The notes under the pieces: model-generated
Told to the model about the DNA's origin: nothing
Seen by the model: the letters and a program-made list of their open reading frames with translations, nothing else
Database searches by the model: none
Assembly: GCA_019448385.1 (NCBI GenBank)
Contig: JAGTXO010000027.1
Span: forward strand, 124,001-188,000
DNA length: 64,000 nucleotides
Direction of reading: 5' to 3'
Origin: Diacronema lutheri
Lineage: Eukaryota; Haptophyta; Pavlovophyceae; Pavlovales; Pavlovaceae
Part shown: positions 9,940 to 20,197 of the stretch, piece by piece
Numbering within the stretch: position 1 is the first letter of the stretch
Layout of the letters: the number at the start of each line of letters is the position of its first letter
Position numbers and translations under genes: made by a program

Positions 9940-12025
9940 TCACGCGGGCGCGGCCGCGTCGTCGTCGTCGTCGTCGTCGTCGCGCATCGGCACCTTGTCG
10001 ATCGTGGCGCGCGAGGCGACGAGGTCGAGCACCTTGGTGCGGAGGAGCGTCGCCTCGATCTGCTTGAGCAGCATCGCGTCGTCGACCTTCTCCATCCCCT
10101 TTGCGTCCGACTGCCTGACGAGCTGCGCCTGCTCGTCGAGCTCGGCCTTGTCGACCACCACGCCCTCGACCTTGGCGATGGCGTCGACGAGGAGCGCGCC
10201 CTTCACGACGAGCAGCGTGTCGTCCATCGTCTCCGCCTTGTACGCCTCGAAGGCCTCGGGCGTGACCATGGCCTGCAACTCCTCGTCCGAGCACTGCTGC
10301 TTCGCGCGCGTGTCGGCGAGGACCTGCGCCCATCGCTTGCGCGCCTGCTCCGTGACGAGCGTGTCCGGTACGGGCGTGTCCGGGAGCAGCCGCGCGACAA
10401 GCGCCGCCTCGAGCTGGTTGCGCGCGAGCTCGCTCACCGCCTTGTCCACCTCCGCCTGCACGCCTTCGCGCACCTTCTGGTCGAGCTGCGCAAAGGTGAG
10501 GCCGGGCTGGATCGACGCGGCGAAGGCGTCGTCGAGGTCGGGCACCACCTTGCGCTGCACGGCGCGCACCTGCGGGCGCAGGGCGGGGAGGGGGAGGGAG
10601 GAGGGGAGGGGGGCGTGGGTCTCTGGCGAGCGTTGCGTCTGGCCGCGGCTGTCCGTGCGGAAAAAGGGTGAGCAGCGGCCACCCGCGCTGGCCACCGCGT
10701 GGACAAGCCCCCCCTTTTTGAAAAAGGGCGCCTCCGCACCTGCACGTCGAAGAGCAGGTCCTTGCCCGCCAGCTGCGCCTGCTGCGATCGGCTCGAGAAC
10801 TGCACGGGCACCAACCGCTGCTCGCCCGCCTTCACGCCGAGCAGGCCCTCGACGAGACCGGGCATGAAACGGCCGGGGAAAAGCTCCACAGTCAACTCCG
10901 TGCCGGAGGCGACGTTCAGCTCGCCGCCCTGCGCGGCGCGGCGCGGCGCGGCGGGCAGCCGGCGCGGGCGGGCGGGCGGGCGGGGCAGCCGGGCGGCGAC
11001 GCGCGAGCGGCGGCGCGGCGCGATCAGCGCGCGGACCGGACACGTCGCGCGGACCGGACACGTCGCGCGGACCGGACACGTCGCGCGCGGGCGCGGCAGC
11101 GCGCGGGCACGCGCCGCCCCCACCCATCCCCCACCCCCGCCCTGCCGCGCCGCGGCCGCCGGCGGATTGCGCGCCTTTGAGCCGTCGGGCAGCTGCTCGT
11201 AGCCCGTCATGTCGACGAGGACCGTGTCGCCCTCAACCGCCACGTGCTCGGCCGGCAGCGACTCGAGGCGCGCCTGGCGCTGCTGCAGCGAGGCGAGCGT
11301 CGAGTCGAAGGCGCGCTGGTTGAAAGGGGGCACTTCCACCTGCGGATGCGCGCTCGGCAGCGGCAGCGGCGGCACGTGCGATGCACGCGCGCGAGGGTGC
11401 ACGTCGAGGCACGCACGGCGTGAGCGGGCGTGTCGCACGGCGCTGGCATGACGGTTGGGCGCAGACGCACCTCGATGTGCAGCTTGTCGTAGTCGCCCTT
11501 GCTGACGGAGACCTGCGGCCAGAGCTCGACGGAGAGGGTGAGCGTGAGCGGCTTGCCCGGGCTGAACGCCTCCATGATCGCCTCCGAGTCCTCCGCCACC
11601 TTGGGCTCGCCGATCGCGTCGGGGACCGCGCGGCCAACGGCGGTGCCGCAGTAGTGCTCGAGCAGCGCCGCGATCGCGTCGGACGCGAGCCGCTTCTTGC
11701 CGACGGCGCCGACGACGAGCGCCTCGGGCGCGGTGCCCTTCTTAAAGCCGTTCACCACGGCGGTCTCCTTCGCCCTGCGCACCAGCCCGTCGAAGACCTC
11801 GCGCGTCGCCTCGCCCGGGATCGTGAGCACGACCGTCGCCTCGGCCGACTTGGGCGGGCGCTGCACGTCGATCGCGGCGTCGGGCATGACGACCATCATG
11901 CGGAACGCGCTGACGGGTGATCGCGCGGGCGCGCGCGCCACGCGCGACCGCTGCTGCCACGCCGGCGCGCGCGCCGCCGCCGCTGCGGCGAAGAGCAGCG
12001 CGAGCACGTGGCCGGCCATTCTCAT
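9940..12025 (-). CDS. tig: Trigger factor, plastid-targeted peptidyl-prolyl isomerase chaperone
   Basis: This is a nuclear gene for a bacterial-type trigger factor, the ribosome-associated chaperone. Exon 1 (12025-11471) starts [20 protein letters not shown], a signal peptide. A basic transit-like stretch follows, ending VSAFRMM, which resembles the Phe-containing cleavage motif of secondary plastids. The ribosome-binding domain comes next: VVLTIPGEATREVFDGLVRR, then NGFKKGTAPEALVVGAVGKK. Exon 2 starts at 11339 (VEVPPFNQRAFDSTLASLQQ) and enters the FKBP-like domain, with VEGDTVLVDMTGYEQLPDG. A repeat-filled insertion or intron follows. A third exon (about 10928-10740) contains ELFPGRFMPGLVEGLLGVKA. 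The last exon (10569-9940) is the helical C-terminal chaperone arm, ending in eight Asp and DAAAPA. The introns 11470-11340 and 10739-10570 join in phase. The donor between exons 2 and 3 is not certain and may be a GC donor. A role in the plastid stroma, folding nascent plastid-encoded proteins, is inferred from the targeting sequence. Confidence 0.88.
11034..11092. repeat. 18-bp repeat x3 inside the trigger factor gene
   Basis: Three copies of the unit GACGTGTCCGGTCCGCGC (read on the gene's sense strand) lie between the two halves of the FKBP-like domain. The unit is a multiple of three and has no stop, so the frame stays open. Trigger factors elsewhere have nothing here, so an intron is more likely than a protein insertion. 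Confidence 0.75.
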
Positions 12026-12150
12026 TCTCCTCGCGAGCCAGAGTCGGAGAGCCAAAAAATCCCTTTTAAAAAAAGCCCCCGTTATGATTTTTTAAAGTTG
12101 ATTGTTTCTGCCCGTTTCATCACGCGCACTACTCGCTTGCCCCTGCAGGC
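12026..12150. promoter_or_regulatory. AT-rich bidirectional promoter, trigger factor / coiled-coil gene
   Basis: This 125-bp gap separates divergent start codons. It holds one of the few AT-rich islands of the window (12050-12115, with two A/T runs around TTATGATTTTTTAAAG). It ends in CCCTGCAGGC just before the ATG at 12151. A role as shared promoter is inferred from position and base composition. Confidence 0.6.
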
Positions 12151-13035
12151 ATGTCCACAGCCGAGGAGCGCCAGGCGCAGAAGAAGGCCAAGGAGGCGGA
12201 GGTGGCGGCGCAGAACGCGGCGATGCGCGCCAAGCTCAAGTCGACGCCGTCTCGCTCGGACATGTCCCTCGGCGTCGAGCTCGAGACCGCGCGCAAGCTC
12301 GTCGCCGAGCAGTCGCGGCGCGACAAGGAGAAGCACGAGGAGATGCTCCGCCAGCAGAACCGCGAGCTGATGGAGAAGGTGAAGACGACGCCGATACGGT
12401 CGGACACGGCGCTCACCCCCGAAATGGAGGAAGCGCGGCGCAAGGCCGCGCAGGAGCGCGACCGCCAAAAATCCGCGACGCAGGAGGATCTGCTGCGGCA
12501 CGCGCGCCAGCTGCAGGACATGATGGCCAGCGCGACCGTCCGCTCCGAGACGGCGCTCACGCCCGAGACGGAGGCGAAGCGGCGTGCAATCGCCGAGCAG
12601 TCGCGGCGCGACAAGGAGAAGCACGAGGAGATGCTCCGCCAGCAGAACCGCGAGCTGACGGAGAAGGTGAAGACGACGCCGATACGGTCGGACGTGGCGC
12701 TCACGCCCGACGTCGAGCGCGCGCGCAAGGCGATCGCCGAGCAGTCGCGGCGCGACAAGGAGAAGCACGAGGAGATGCTCCGCCAGCAGAACCGCGAGCT
12801 GCGCGACAAGTGCACCGCCACGCCCATCCGCTCCGACGTCGCGCTCACGCCCGAGGTCGAGGCGATGCGGCGCGCGGCCGCAGAGAACCTGCGCAAGGAG
12901 CAGGCGGCCAAGGAGGCGGCCATGCTGACGCATCGGCTCGAGCTCGAGCGCATCGCAAAGGAGACACCGATGCGCACCGAAGTCAAGCTCGCTGACGAGA
13001 CCGAGGCGCGGCGCAAGCGCCTCGGCCTCGCGTGA
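12151..13035 (+). CDS. Charged repeat coiled-coil protein, unknown family
   Basis: This is a single-exon gene for 294 residues, starting MSTAEERQAQKKAKEAEVAA. About five repeats of 44-48 residues follow one another. Each pairs a short motif, TTPIRSDVALTPDVE or a variant, with a charged helix such as SRRDKEKHEEMLRQQNREL. Two of the helices are identical at the protein level and nearly so in DNA, so the repeats expanded recently. The composition (Lys/Arg/Glu/Gln/Ala, almost no aromatics) predicts an elongated coiled coil. The regular TP-x-RS/RT motif may be a linker or phosphorylation site (inference). I cannot place it in a known family; a cytoskeletal or scaffold role is only a guess. The end at KRLGLA plus stop is embedded in a DNA repeat that continues downstream. 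Confidence 0.85.
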   Translation: MSTAEERQAQKKAKEAEVAAQNAAMRAKLKSTPSRSDMSLGVELETARKLVAEQSRRDKEKHEEMLRQQNRELMEKVKTTPIRSDTALTPEMEEARRKAAQERDRQKSATQEDLLRHARQLQDMMASATVRSETALTPETEAKRRAIAEQSRRDKEKHEEMLRQQNRELTEKVKTTPIRSDVALTPDVERARKAIAEQSRRDKEKHEEMLRQQNRELRDKCTATPIRSDVALTPEVEAMRRAAAENLRKEQAAKEAAMLTHRLELERIAKETPMRTEVKLADETEARRKRLGLA

Positions 13036-13128
13036 CGGCGGGGGGGGGGGGGGGGGGGGGGGGGATCGGTGGGTGGGGGAGCAAGTGCTGCACCTCGGCC
13101 TCGCGTGACAGCGGGCGAGCGAAAGACA

Positions 13129-13160
<32 letters not shown>

Positions 13161-13350
13161 CGGTGGGTGGGGGGCAAGTGCTGCACCTCGGCCTCGCGTG
13201 ACGGCAGGCGAGCGAAAGACAGGGGGGGGCGGGGGAGGAGGGAGTTGGGTGGGGTGGCAAGTGCTACGCCTCGGCCTCGCGTGATGGCGGGCGCGAGTCC
13301 GAGAGAGGGCAGGTGGGGAAGGGGGGGGGGGGGGGGGGGGCTGCGGCGCA
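13010..13350. repeat. Tandem copies of a gene's 3' end with poly-G runs
   Basis: The last coding bases and stop of the coiled-coil gene (CTCGGCCTCGCGTGA) recur near 13097, 13186 and 13270. Each copy is followed by a GCGGGCGAGCGAAAGACAGG-type stretch and a run of 10-30 G. The unit is about 80-105 bp, varying with G-run length. The stretch then ends in another G-run, and 13351-13607 shows a less GC-biased segment (TTAAGGCCTTATATTAGG), a TC-repeat with a C-run (13495-13551), and no ORF. Confidence 0.85.
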
Positions 13351-13607
13351 CGCGCCGATTCTTAAGGCCTTATATTAGGAAGAGCTTTTGCCGCGCAGCC
13401 GGCGGAAGGGCCTACTGCAGGGCGCCATGGGCGGATGGACGGATGGCGCCGCGCGCTCCGCCGCCTGGCACTGGCACTGCCCGTGCCCTCCCCATTCTCT
13501 CTCTCTGTCTCTCTCTCTCTCTCTCTCCCCCCCCCCCCCCCCCCCCCCCCCCGGGCCGTGGCCCGTGGCCCGGCTGCGCCGAGCTGCGGCGCGCGCGCGG
13601 CGTGGCG

Positions 13608-14382
13608 CTACTTGAGCGGGATGTTGCGGCACACGTCGAGCTCCTTGGTCGACTGGTACGCCTCGGAGAGCTCCATGTACTTTGCGCGGATGCCGTCCGC
13701 GCGCGCGCTGAGCGCTGCCCGCTCGTGCGCGTCGCAGGCGCGGATCATGTCCTGCAGCGAGAAGGCGGTGAAGTAGGCGTTGGCGCGCGCGTAGCCGCCG
13801 GGCTCGTGCTTGAACACCTGCTTGAGGATGTTGAGGTCGTGCCCGATCTGGAACGCGTCGCGCGAGTCCTCGTGCGAGAAGAAGTAGTAGAAGCTGCGGG
13901 GCGGACGGCGGCAGCGCGCGCGGGGGTGAGCGCGGCGCTCGGCAGGGCGCCGCTCGTGGCGCGCGCCGCGCTGGCGCGCGCGTCCCTACGAGCGCGCGGC
14001 CGCGCCGCCGGCGGGCGCGCGCGCACTTGTCGTGCCCCGCCCACGTGATCGCCGACGAGCACAGCGTGCACGGCTCGTGCGTCGCGAGGAAGATGACGTC
14101 GGCGGGGTCGACGCGCTTGGACGGGTCGGCGGCGACGAGCGCGTAGTATTCGTTGATGCACGCGACCTCGCCGTGGAAGAGCGGGTTGGACGTCTCGCCG
14201 TTGGTCGCCGCGTGCACGAGCGACAGGTCGGACTTGCGGAGCATCGCCGCGCCAAAGATCTTGTTGCCGCGCGACACGCCGGCCTGCGTGAGCGGGATCA
14301 CGTCGCGCTCGATCACGTCGAGCAGCCGCGCGACAAGCGTCGGGTTGGGCGGCCCCATTTGGCCGGGGCGGAGCTCGCCCAT
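13608..14382 (-). CDS. Cytidine/deoxycytidylate deaminase-fold nucleoside deaminase
   Basis: Two exons (14382-14027 and 13893-13608) join in phase across a 133-bp GT-AG intron to give 213 residues starting MGELRPGQMGPPNPTLVARL. The zinc-binding deaminase signature is complete: FHGEVACINEYY gives the metal-binding His and catalytic Glu, and HEPCTLCSSAITWAG gives the PCxxC pair. Exon 2 carries FYYFFSHEDSRDAFQIGHDL and a helical tail ending CRNIPLK. Proteins of this type remove an amino group from a free base, a nucleoside or a tRNA base; the substrate cannot be told from the sequence. In-frame sequence continues upstream of ATG 14382 through non-ATG codons, so a longer N-terminus is possible. 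The gene is divergent from the giant gene. Confidence 0.8.
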
Positions 14383-14508
14383 GCGCGCCGCGAGCCCGCG
14401 CGCCGGCGACAATTCGCCCGCGCGGGCAGGGCGATCAAACCTGTGAGCCCGCGCCCCCTTTCAAAAGCAGGAAGGCCTTTGTTCGCTTTCTCACGCGCGG
14501 CGAACGCC
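14383..14508. promoter_or_regulatory. Probable bidirectional promoter, deaminase / giant gene
   Basis: 126 bp separate the two divergent start codons. The gap contains CCCCCTTTCAAAAGCAGGAA, a T-rich and A-rich pair also seen in other gaps and introns of the window. The call rests on arrangement only. Confidence 0.5.
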
Positions 14509-15486
14509 ATGGCGTCATCGCCGATGCTCGCCACGGCGCTGTACGACTACGGCTCGGCGGACGCGACGCACCTGGCGTTCAAGGCGGGCGCGCAGATCGA
14601 GATCCTGCGTGACCAGGAGCCGTGGGCCCTCGGCCGCATCGCCGGCAAGACCGGCTGGTACCCGGCGGCCTACGCGCGCAAGCTGCCGCAAGCGCCCACG
14701 GGCGGCGCGCGCGTCGCGCTGCCGCCGTCGCCGTTGGCGCCCGCGGCGGGCGGCGGCGGGCTCGGCGCGGGCGGCACGTGCAGCCCGCTGGCTGGGCTCG
14801 GCCCGCTCGGCCCGCTCGGCGGCGGCTCCGGCGGCATCGGCTCGGTGGGCGGCCGAGGCGGCGGCGGCGGCGGCGGAGGCGGCGGCCTGGGCGATCTCGC
14901 GGGCCTCGCCGGGCTCGGCGGCAGCTTGGGCGGCGGCGGCGGCGGCGGTGGTGGTGGCGGGCTCGCGCAGCCGATGCGACCGGGCGGCATGGGCAGCGGC
15001 ATGGGCAGCGGCATGGGCGGCGGCATGGGCGGCATGGGCAGCGGTGTGGGCGGCTTGGGCAGCGGCATGGGCAGCGGTGTGGGCGGTGGGATGGGCAGCG
15101 GTTGGCTGGGCAACGGGCTGGGCGGAGGAATGGGTGGCGGCATGAGCAGCGGTATGAGCAGCGGCAGCCTGCTTGACAGCATGAGCGCTGGAGGCGGTGG
15201 CCTCGGCGCCCTGCCTCCGCTCCCGCAGCAGCCGACCCACGCCGGCGCTTCACGCGCGCCGCTCGACGCGGGCGTCTTCTCGCTCGGCGGCGGCGGGATG
15301 GGCGGGATGGGCGGGATGGGCGGGCTGGGCGGGGCGGGCGGCTTGGCGGCGATCGGCGGGCCGCTCAGCGCCGCGGACTTTGCGACCGCCGCGCCCGCGC
15401 CGCCGGCGACGCCGGCGGCGGCGACGTGTCGTGGCGGCGGCGCGCCACTCCTCCTCGCCGCCGATTTTGCACCGCCCCTTGGCCTG

Positions 15487-15539
<53 letters not shown>

Positions 15540-15540
15540 A

Positions 15541-15572
<32 letters not shown>

Positions 15573-15590
15573 GTTAGGCGGCGGTGCGGC
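14509..15590 (+). other. SH3 domain and Gly/Met-rich linker of the giant protein
   Basis: Residues about 4-58 form an SH3 domain: [15 protein letters not shown], then [16 protein letters not shown] and AAYARKL, with the ALYDY, Trp and GWYPxxY positions in place. It is followed by several hundred residues of linker. Around 14985-15185 the linker is a GMGSGMGSG-type repeat, and at 15487-15570 it is a run of about 28 Gly. SH3 domains bind proline-rich ligands, so partner recruitment is likely. The Gly/Met tract probably varies in length between individuals. Confidence 0.8.
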
Positions 15591-18164
15591 TGCGCCGCGC
15601 CAGGCCACGCCGGCTGGCGCGGCGGCGGCGGTGGCTCAACACCGCGCGCCGCCGCCCGCGCCGCCGCCCGCGCGCCAGCCTCTGCCAGCGCCGCCGCCGC
15701 TCGCGCCTCTGCCGGCGCCGCCGCCGCTCGCGCCCGCCGTGCCGCCCGCCGCCACGCCCGCCGCTACGCCCGCCGCGCTCGCGCCGCCGGTGGCGGGCGA
15801 CTTTTCGTCCGGCTTCGCCGCCGGACTCGCCGCGGCGCAGGCGCAGCTCGCGGCGCAGGCGGCGGCCGTTACGGCGGCCGTTACGGCGGGCGCGGCGGGC
15901 GGTGGCGGCGGTGGCGGCGGCGGCGGCGGCGGCGTGTCGCCGCCCGCGCCGCCCGCGTTTGGCGCGGGCGGCTTTGGCGGCCCGCCCGCCGCCACCGGTG
16001 GCGGGGCCGCCTTGGCGCTGCGCCGTGTGACGGCGATGGCGGCGGCGGCCAAGGCGGGCTCGTCGTCCGCGGCTTCGCCCATCTGGCGGCAGCCATCGTT
16101 CGCGGGGATTTTCGCGGGCACGGCGCGCGGCAGCGCCGGCGCGCTCGGCTCGACGGCCGGAGGCGTCGCCGTCGTCACCGGCGCGGGCGCGGCGGCGAGC
16201 GGCGACGAGGAGGGGGACCTGCTCCGCGCCGCATTTGAATTGCAGCGCGCGGCATTGCTCTCGCTGCACGCGGAGTGCGGCGTGCCCGCGCTCGCCGTCG
16301 CGGCGCACACGCTCGTCGGCTTCGTCGCCGTGCTTCGCGCCGCGCTCGCCGTCGGACGCGACGACGCGCGTTTTGTCGGCTTCGTCGCCGACGTTGTGCA
16401 GCGTGTCAACTCGCTGCGGGGCGGGGAGGCGCTCGCCCTGCCCGGTGGGTGGTGCGCGCCTGCGGCGGCGGACGATGGGGGCGGAGGCGGCAAGGGCGGC
16501 CCGCCGCTGCCCGCCGCAGGTCTGCACTTCCTCGCGCATATCGTGCGCTGCGAGTCCGACGGCAGCTTCTCGTTCATCACGGTGCGTCGCGTGCTGCATG
16601 GTTTGGGGGGTGGGTGGTGGTGGTGGGTGGTGGTGGTGGCAGTGGCGGGGTGGGAAGAGTTGGGGGCGGGCCGCGTTGGCCGTGCCGCCCGGCGCTTTGG
16701 CGCCGCCCCGCGCGCCGCGCGTGCACGCGCGCCGCGCCAAACGCGGCGTGCATGCATGCCATCGCCGCGCCCGCCTCGCCACGTCGCCCATGGCCCCGCC
16801 CCCTCCCCCGCCTTTGCCCCCGCCCCCGCCCCCGCCTTTGCCCCCGCCCCCGCCCATGCCTTTGCCCCCGCCCCCTCCCCCGCCTTTGCCCCCGCCCCCG
16901 CCCATGCCTTTGCCCCCGCCCCCGCCCATGCCTTTGCCCCCGCCCCCTCCCATGCCGCCCCCGCCCTTACCTTCGCTGCCCCCGCCCCCGCCCCCGCCCT
17001 TACCTTCGCCCCCGCCGCCTCCCCCGCCCCCGCCCCCGCCCTCGCCGCCTCCGCCCCCGCCCTGCCGCGTCGCTGCCAGGTGAACACGGAGCGGGGGCGC
17101 GAGTACCACGGGCAGGCGATCGACGGCGCGAGCGGGCGCACGCTGCACGCGCCTGCGCTCACGCAGGCGAACGTGCCACGCGCGCGCCTCATCGAGTCGC
17201 CATTCTGGGTGCTGCTCTACCGCCTGCTCCTCTTCCCGGACTCCCGGACCTCGCCAAAGGACCTGTACGCGCGCGGCGCGGCGCGGGCGGCGCGGGGGGG
17301 GGGGGGGGGGGGCGGCGCGCGGGGGCGGCGCGCGGGGGCGGCGCGCGCCAGCGGCGCATTGCGCGCACGCCGCGCCCGCGCCGACGCCGGCACGCCGCCC
17401 CGCGCGCCGCCCCCCCCACGCCGCGTAGGTATGGCGTTGTCTTGCCCTACCTCAACTGCGCGCCGACGTTGGCCAACGTGACCTCCGCCACCGCCAACTG
17501 GCGCATTGAGCTCGACCTTCCCATCGACCCGGCGAAGCGCGGGCCGCGCGCCGCTTCCCGCGCGGCGCTCGCGACGGAGGCGGTGAGCGCGTTGCTCGTC
17601 GCGTGCGGGCTGAGCCGCGAGGAGGCGGAACATGCCATCTTGCTCGGCAGGTGGGGTCTGCTGATGGCCGCAAAGGCGCAGCTCGACGTCGCCGCGGAGA
17701 AGGTGCGAGCGGACGCACCGACCGCGCCGTGCGCGCCCCGCGTGCGTGCGGGCGTGGGCGGCGGATGGCCGGGGGGGGGGGGGGGGGGGGGGAAGTGGGC
17801 GATGGGGGAAAGGGAGAAAGGGGTGGAGAGGTGTGGGGGGAGGAAAGTTGGGATGAGGGCTAAGGCACCTGCCGCCATGCTGCGCGCGGCTGCGGGGAGG
17901 GGGAGGGGGGGTGGAGAGGTGTGGGGGGAGGAAAGTTGGGATGAGGGTTAAGGCACCTGACGACATGCTGCGCGCGGCTGCGGGGAGGGGGGGGGGGGGT
18001 GGAGAGGTGTGGGGGGAGAAAAGTTGGGATGAGGGCAAAGGCACCTGCCGCCATGCTGCGCGCGGCTACGGGGAGTTGGGGGGGGGGGGGGGGGGGGGTT
18101 GTGCCCGCTACGCGCCTTGCCCTCGGCCGCTCACCCGCCGCCACTCGCTCACCCCTCCCCCCCC

Positions 18165-18209
<45 letters not shown>

Positions 18210-18895
18210 CTTCCCCTTATCCGTCACCCTGCCTCCCGCCGCCCGCCACGCGCGCCGCGCCGCGCCAGGCGGCGGCGGGCGTGCGCGCGGGCGGTGGGCT
18301 CACGGGCGCGTGGCAGCGGCGCTCGGCGGCAAACGGCATCGCCGTGACCGCCGCGGACGTGGCGGTGCTGCGCGCTGCGAGCGCGCTCACCTGCCGCCAT
18401 GCCGCCACGTTGCACACCGCCGCCACAGCCGCCGCCACCACAGCCGCCGCCGCCGGAGGCGGCGGAGGCGGCGGCGGTGGCGGCGGCGGCGGTGGTGGCG
18501 GCGGCGGGCTACCCGCGGCGCAGCTGCGTGCGATTCTGCGCAGCGTGACGGAGCTCGTCGCCACGCTGCCGACTGAATCGGATGACGTCGCCTCGGCTAT
18601 CGGACTCGACCCCTCCCTCGCGCCGCCACCGCAGCCCGCACCGGGCGGCGGCGGCGGCGCGGACGGCGGCGGCGCGGACGGCGGCGGCGCGGGTGGTCTG
18701 GCGGCCGCCCTCGGCGACGACGAGCAGCCCGAGGGTGCGGCGCGACGCGCGCCAGCCCCGTCCGGCGTGCCACGGCATCGCCCGCCCGCCCTTGTCTCCA
18801 GCCCGCCCGCCCCCCTCCTGTCTCGCCCCTCCCGCTCCCGCCCTCGCCCCCCCCCCCCCCCTCCCCCCCCCCTTGCCCCCCTTCCCCCTTCCCCC

Positions 18896-18932
<37 letters not shown>

Positions 18933-19454
18933 ACCAACTCCCCTCCCCTGCCCCCCCTTCCCCATGAACCCCCCCCCCCCCCCGCTTCCCTTTCCCCCCT
19001 GCGCCGTACGCCGCGCAGGGATGGCGCGCCCATCCGTCGAGCAGATCGACCTCGCCTCCGAGCGCGCAGCTGCCGCATCGCACCCGCTCCTCGACCGCCT
19101 GCGCCACCCGCCATGTGCAGAGGCCGAATCCGAAGCCGAGTCCGACAGTCCGATACTGCTCCCGGTCGAGCTCTCGCTCATACCGGACAGCGTGTCGGAC
19201 TTTGACGAAGCGGCGGTTGCGCTGCACCACTGCATGCACTTGTGCAACCTTCTCGCCAACCAACGCGACCAGCTCCACCACACGTGCGCCTTCTGCCCCC
19301 GCCCTTGCGCCCGCCCCCGCCCTGGCCCCGTGCCCCTCGCCCCTCGCCCCGCCCCTCGCCCCGCCCACGCGCCCAAGCGCGCGCCGCCGCGCCGCCGCGC
19401 CGTGCAGCGGCTGCGCGGCGCCGTGCCGCTGCGTGCGCCCCCCCTCCCCCCCCC

Positions 19455-19485
<31 letters not shown>

Positions 19486-20163
19486 TTCCTTCTTGACACA
19501 CCCATCCCCCCCCCCCCCCCCGGTGCAATAACGCCGCCTCCCCCCCCCCCCCCCCCCCCCCCCCCCCGCAGCTACGCGCGGCGGGCTGCTCTCGTCGGGC
19601 ACATCTTCACGCAGGCGCTGCCCCTGCCCCTGCCGCCCCCGCCGCACCCCAAGGCGCGCGCGGCGACCGCCGCCGCCGCCGCCAGCGGCGCGAACGGCGG
19701 CGGCGGCGGCGGTGGCGGCGGTGGCGGCGTGTGCTTTTGGCGGGCGGGTCCGATGCGTGGCGCCGTCCAGTCGCAGCTGCTTCGGTCGCTGCAGCTCGTG
19801 AGTGCAGCGCAGCGCAGCTCTGTGTCCCCCCCTCCCGCCCTCTTTTGAACCCCACCCCCCAACCCCCCTCCCCCTCCCATGGCGGCAGGTATGCGAGCAC
19901 TACGCGACGGCGTGCTTCTCGCTGCGCGCGACGCGCTCCTTCGACGCCGAGCGGCTGACGGTGATGGCATGCATTGCCGCGGTCACCGACGCCGTGCTGC
20001 GTGCCGACGTGATCGACGCGCCCAGCCCCTTCTGCACGCACTACGCGGGCAAGGCGGGAGGGCCGACCTACCCGTACGGGTTTGAATTGGGCAGGTGAGG
20101 CCTTCCCGCCCTTTTCCCGCGCGGTCTAGGCTCCCTGCGGCCTGCCGCCGCTGATAGTCATAG

Positions 20164-20197
<34 letters not shown>

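Noticed and set aside
13120-13160. Long poly-G and poly-C runs as functional elements in their own right
   Set aside because: Exact lengths of such runs are often wrong in sequencing, so I do not interpret individual lengths, only their position.
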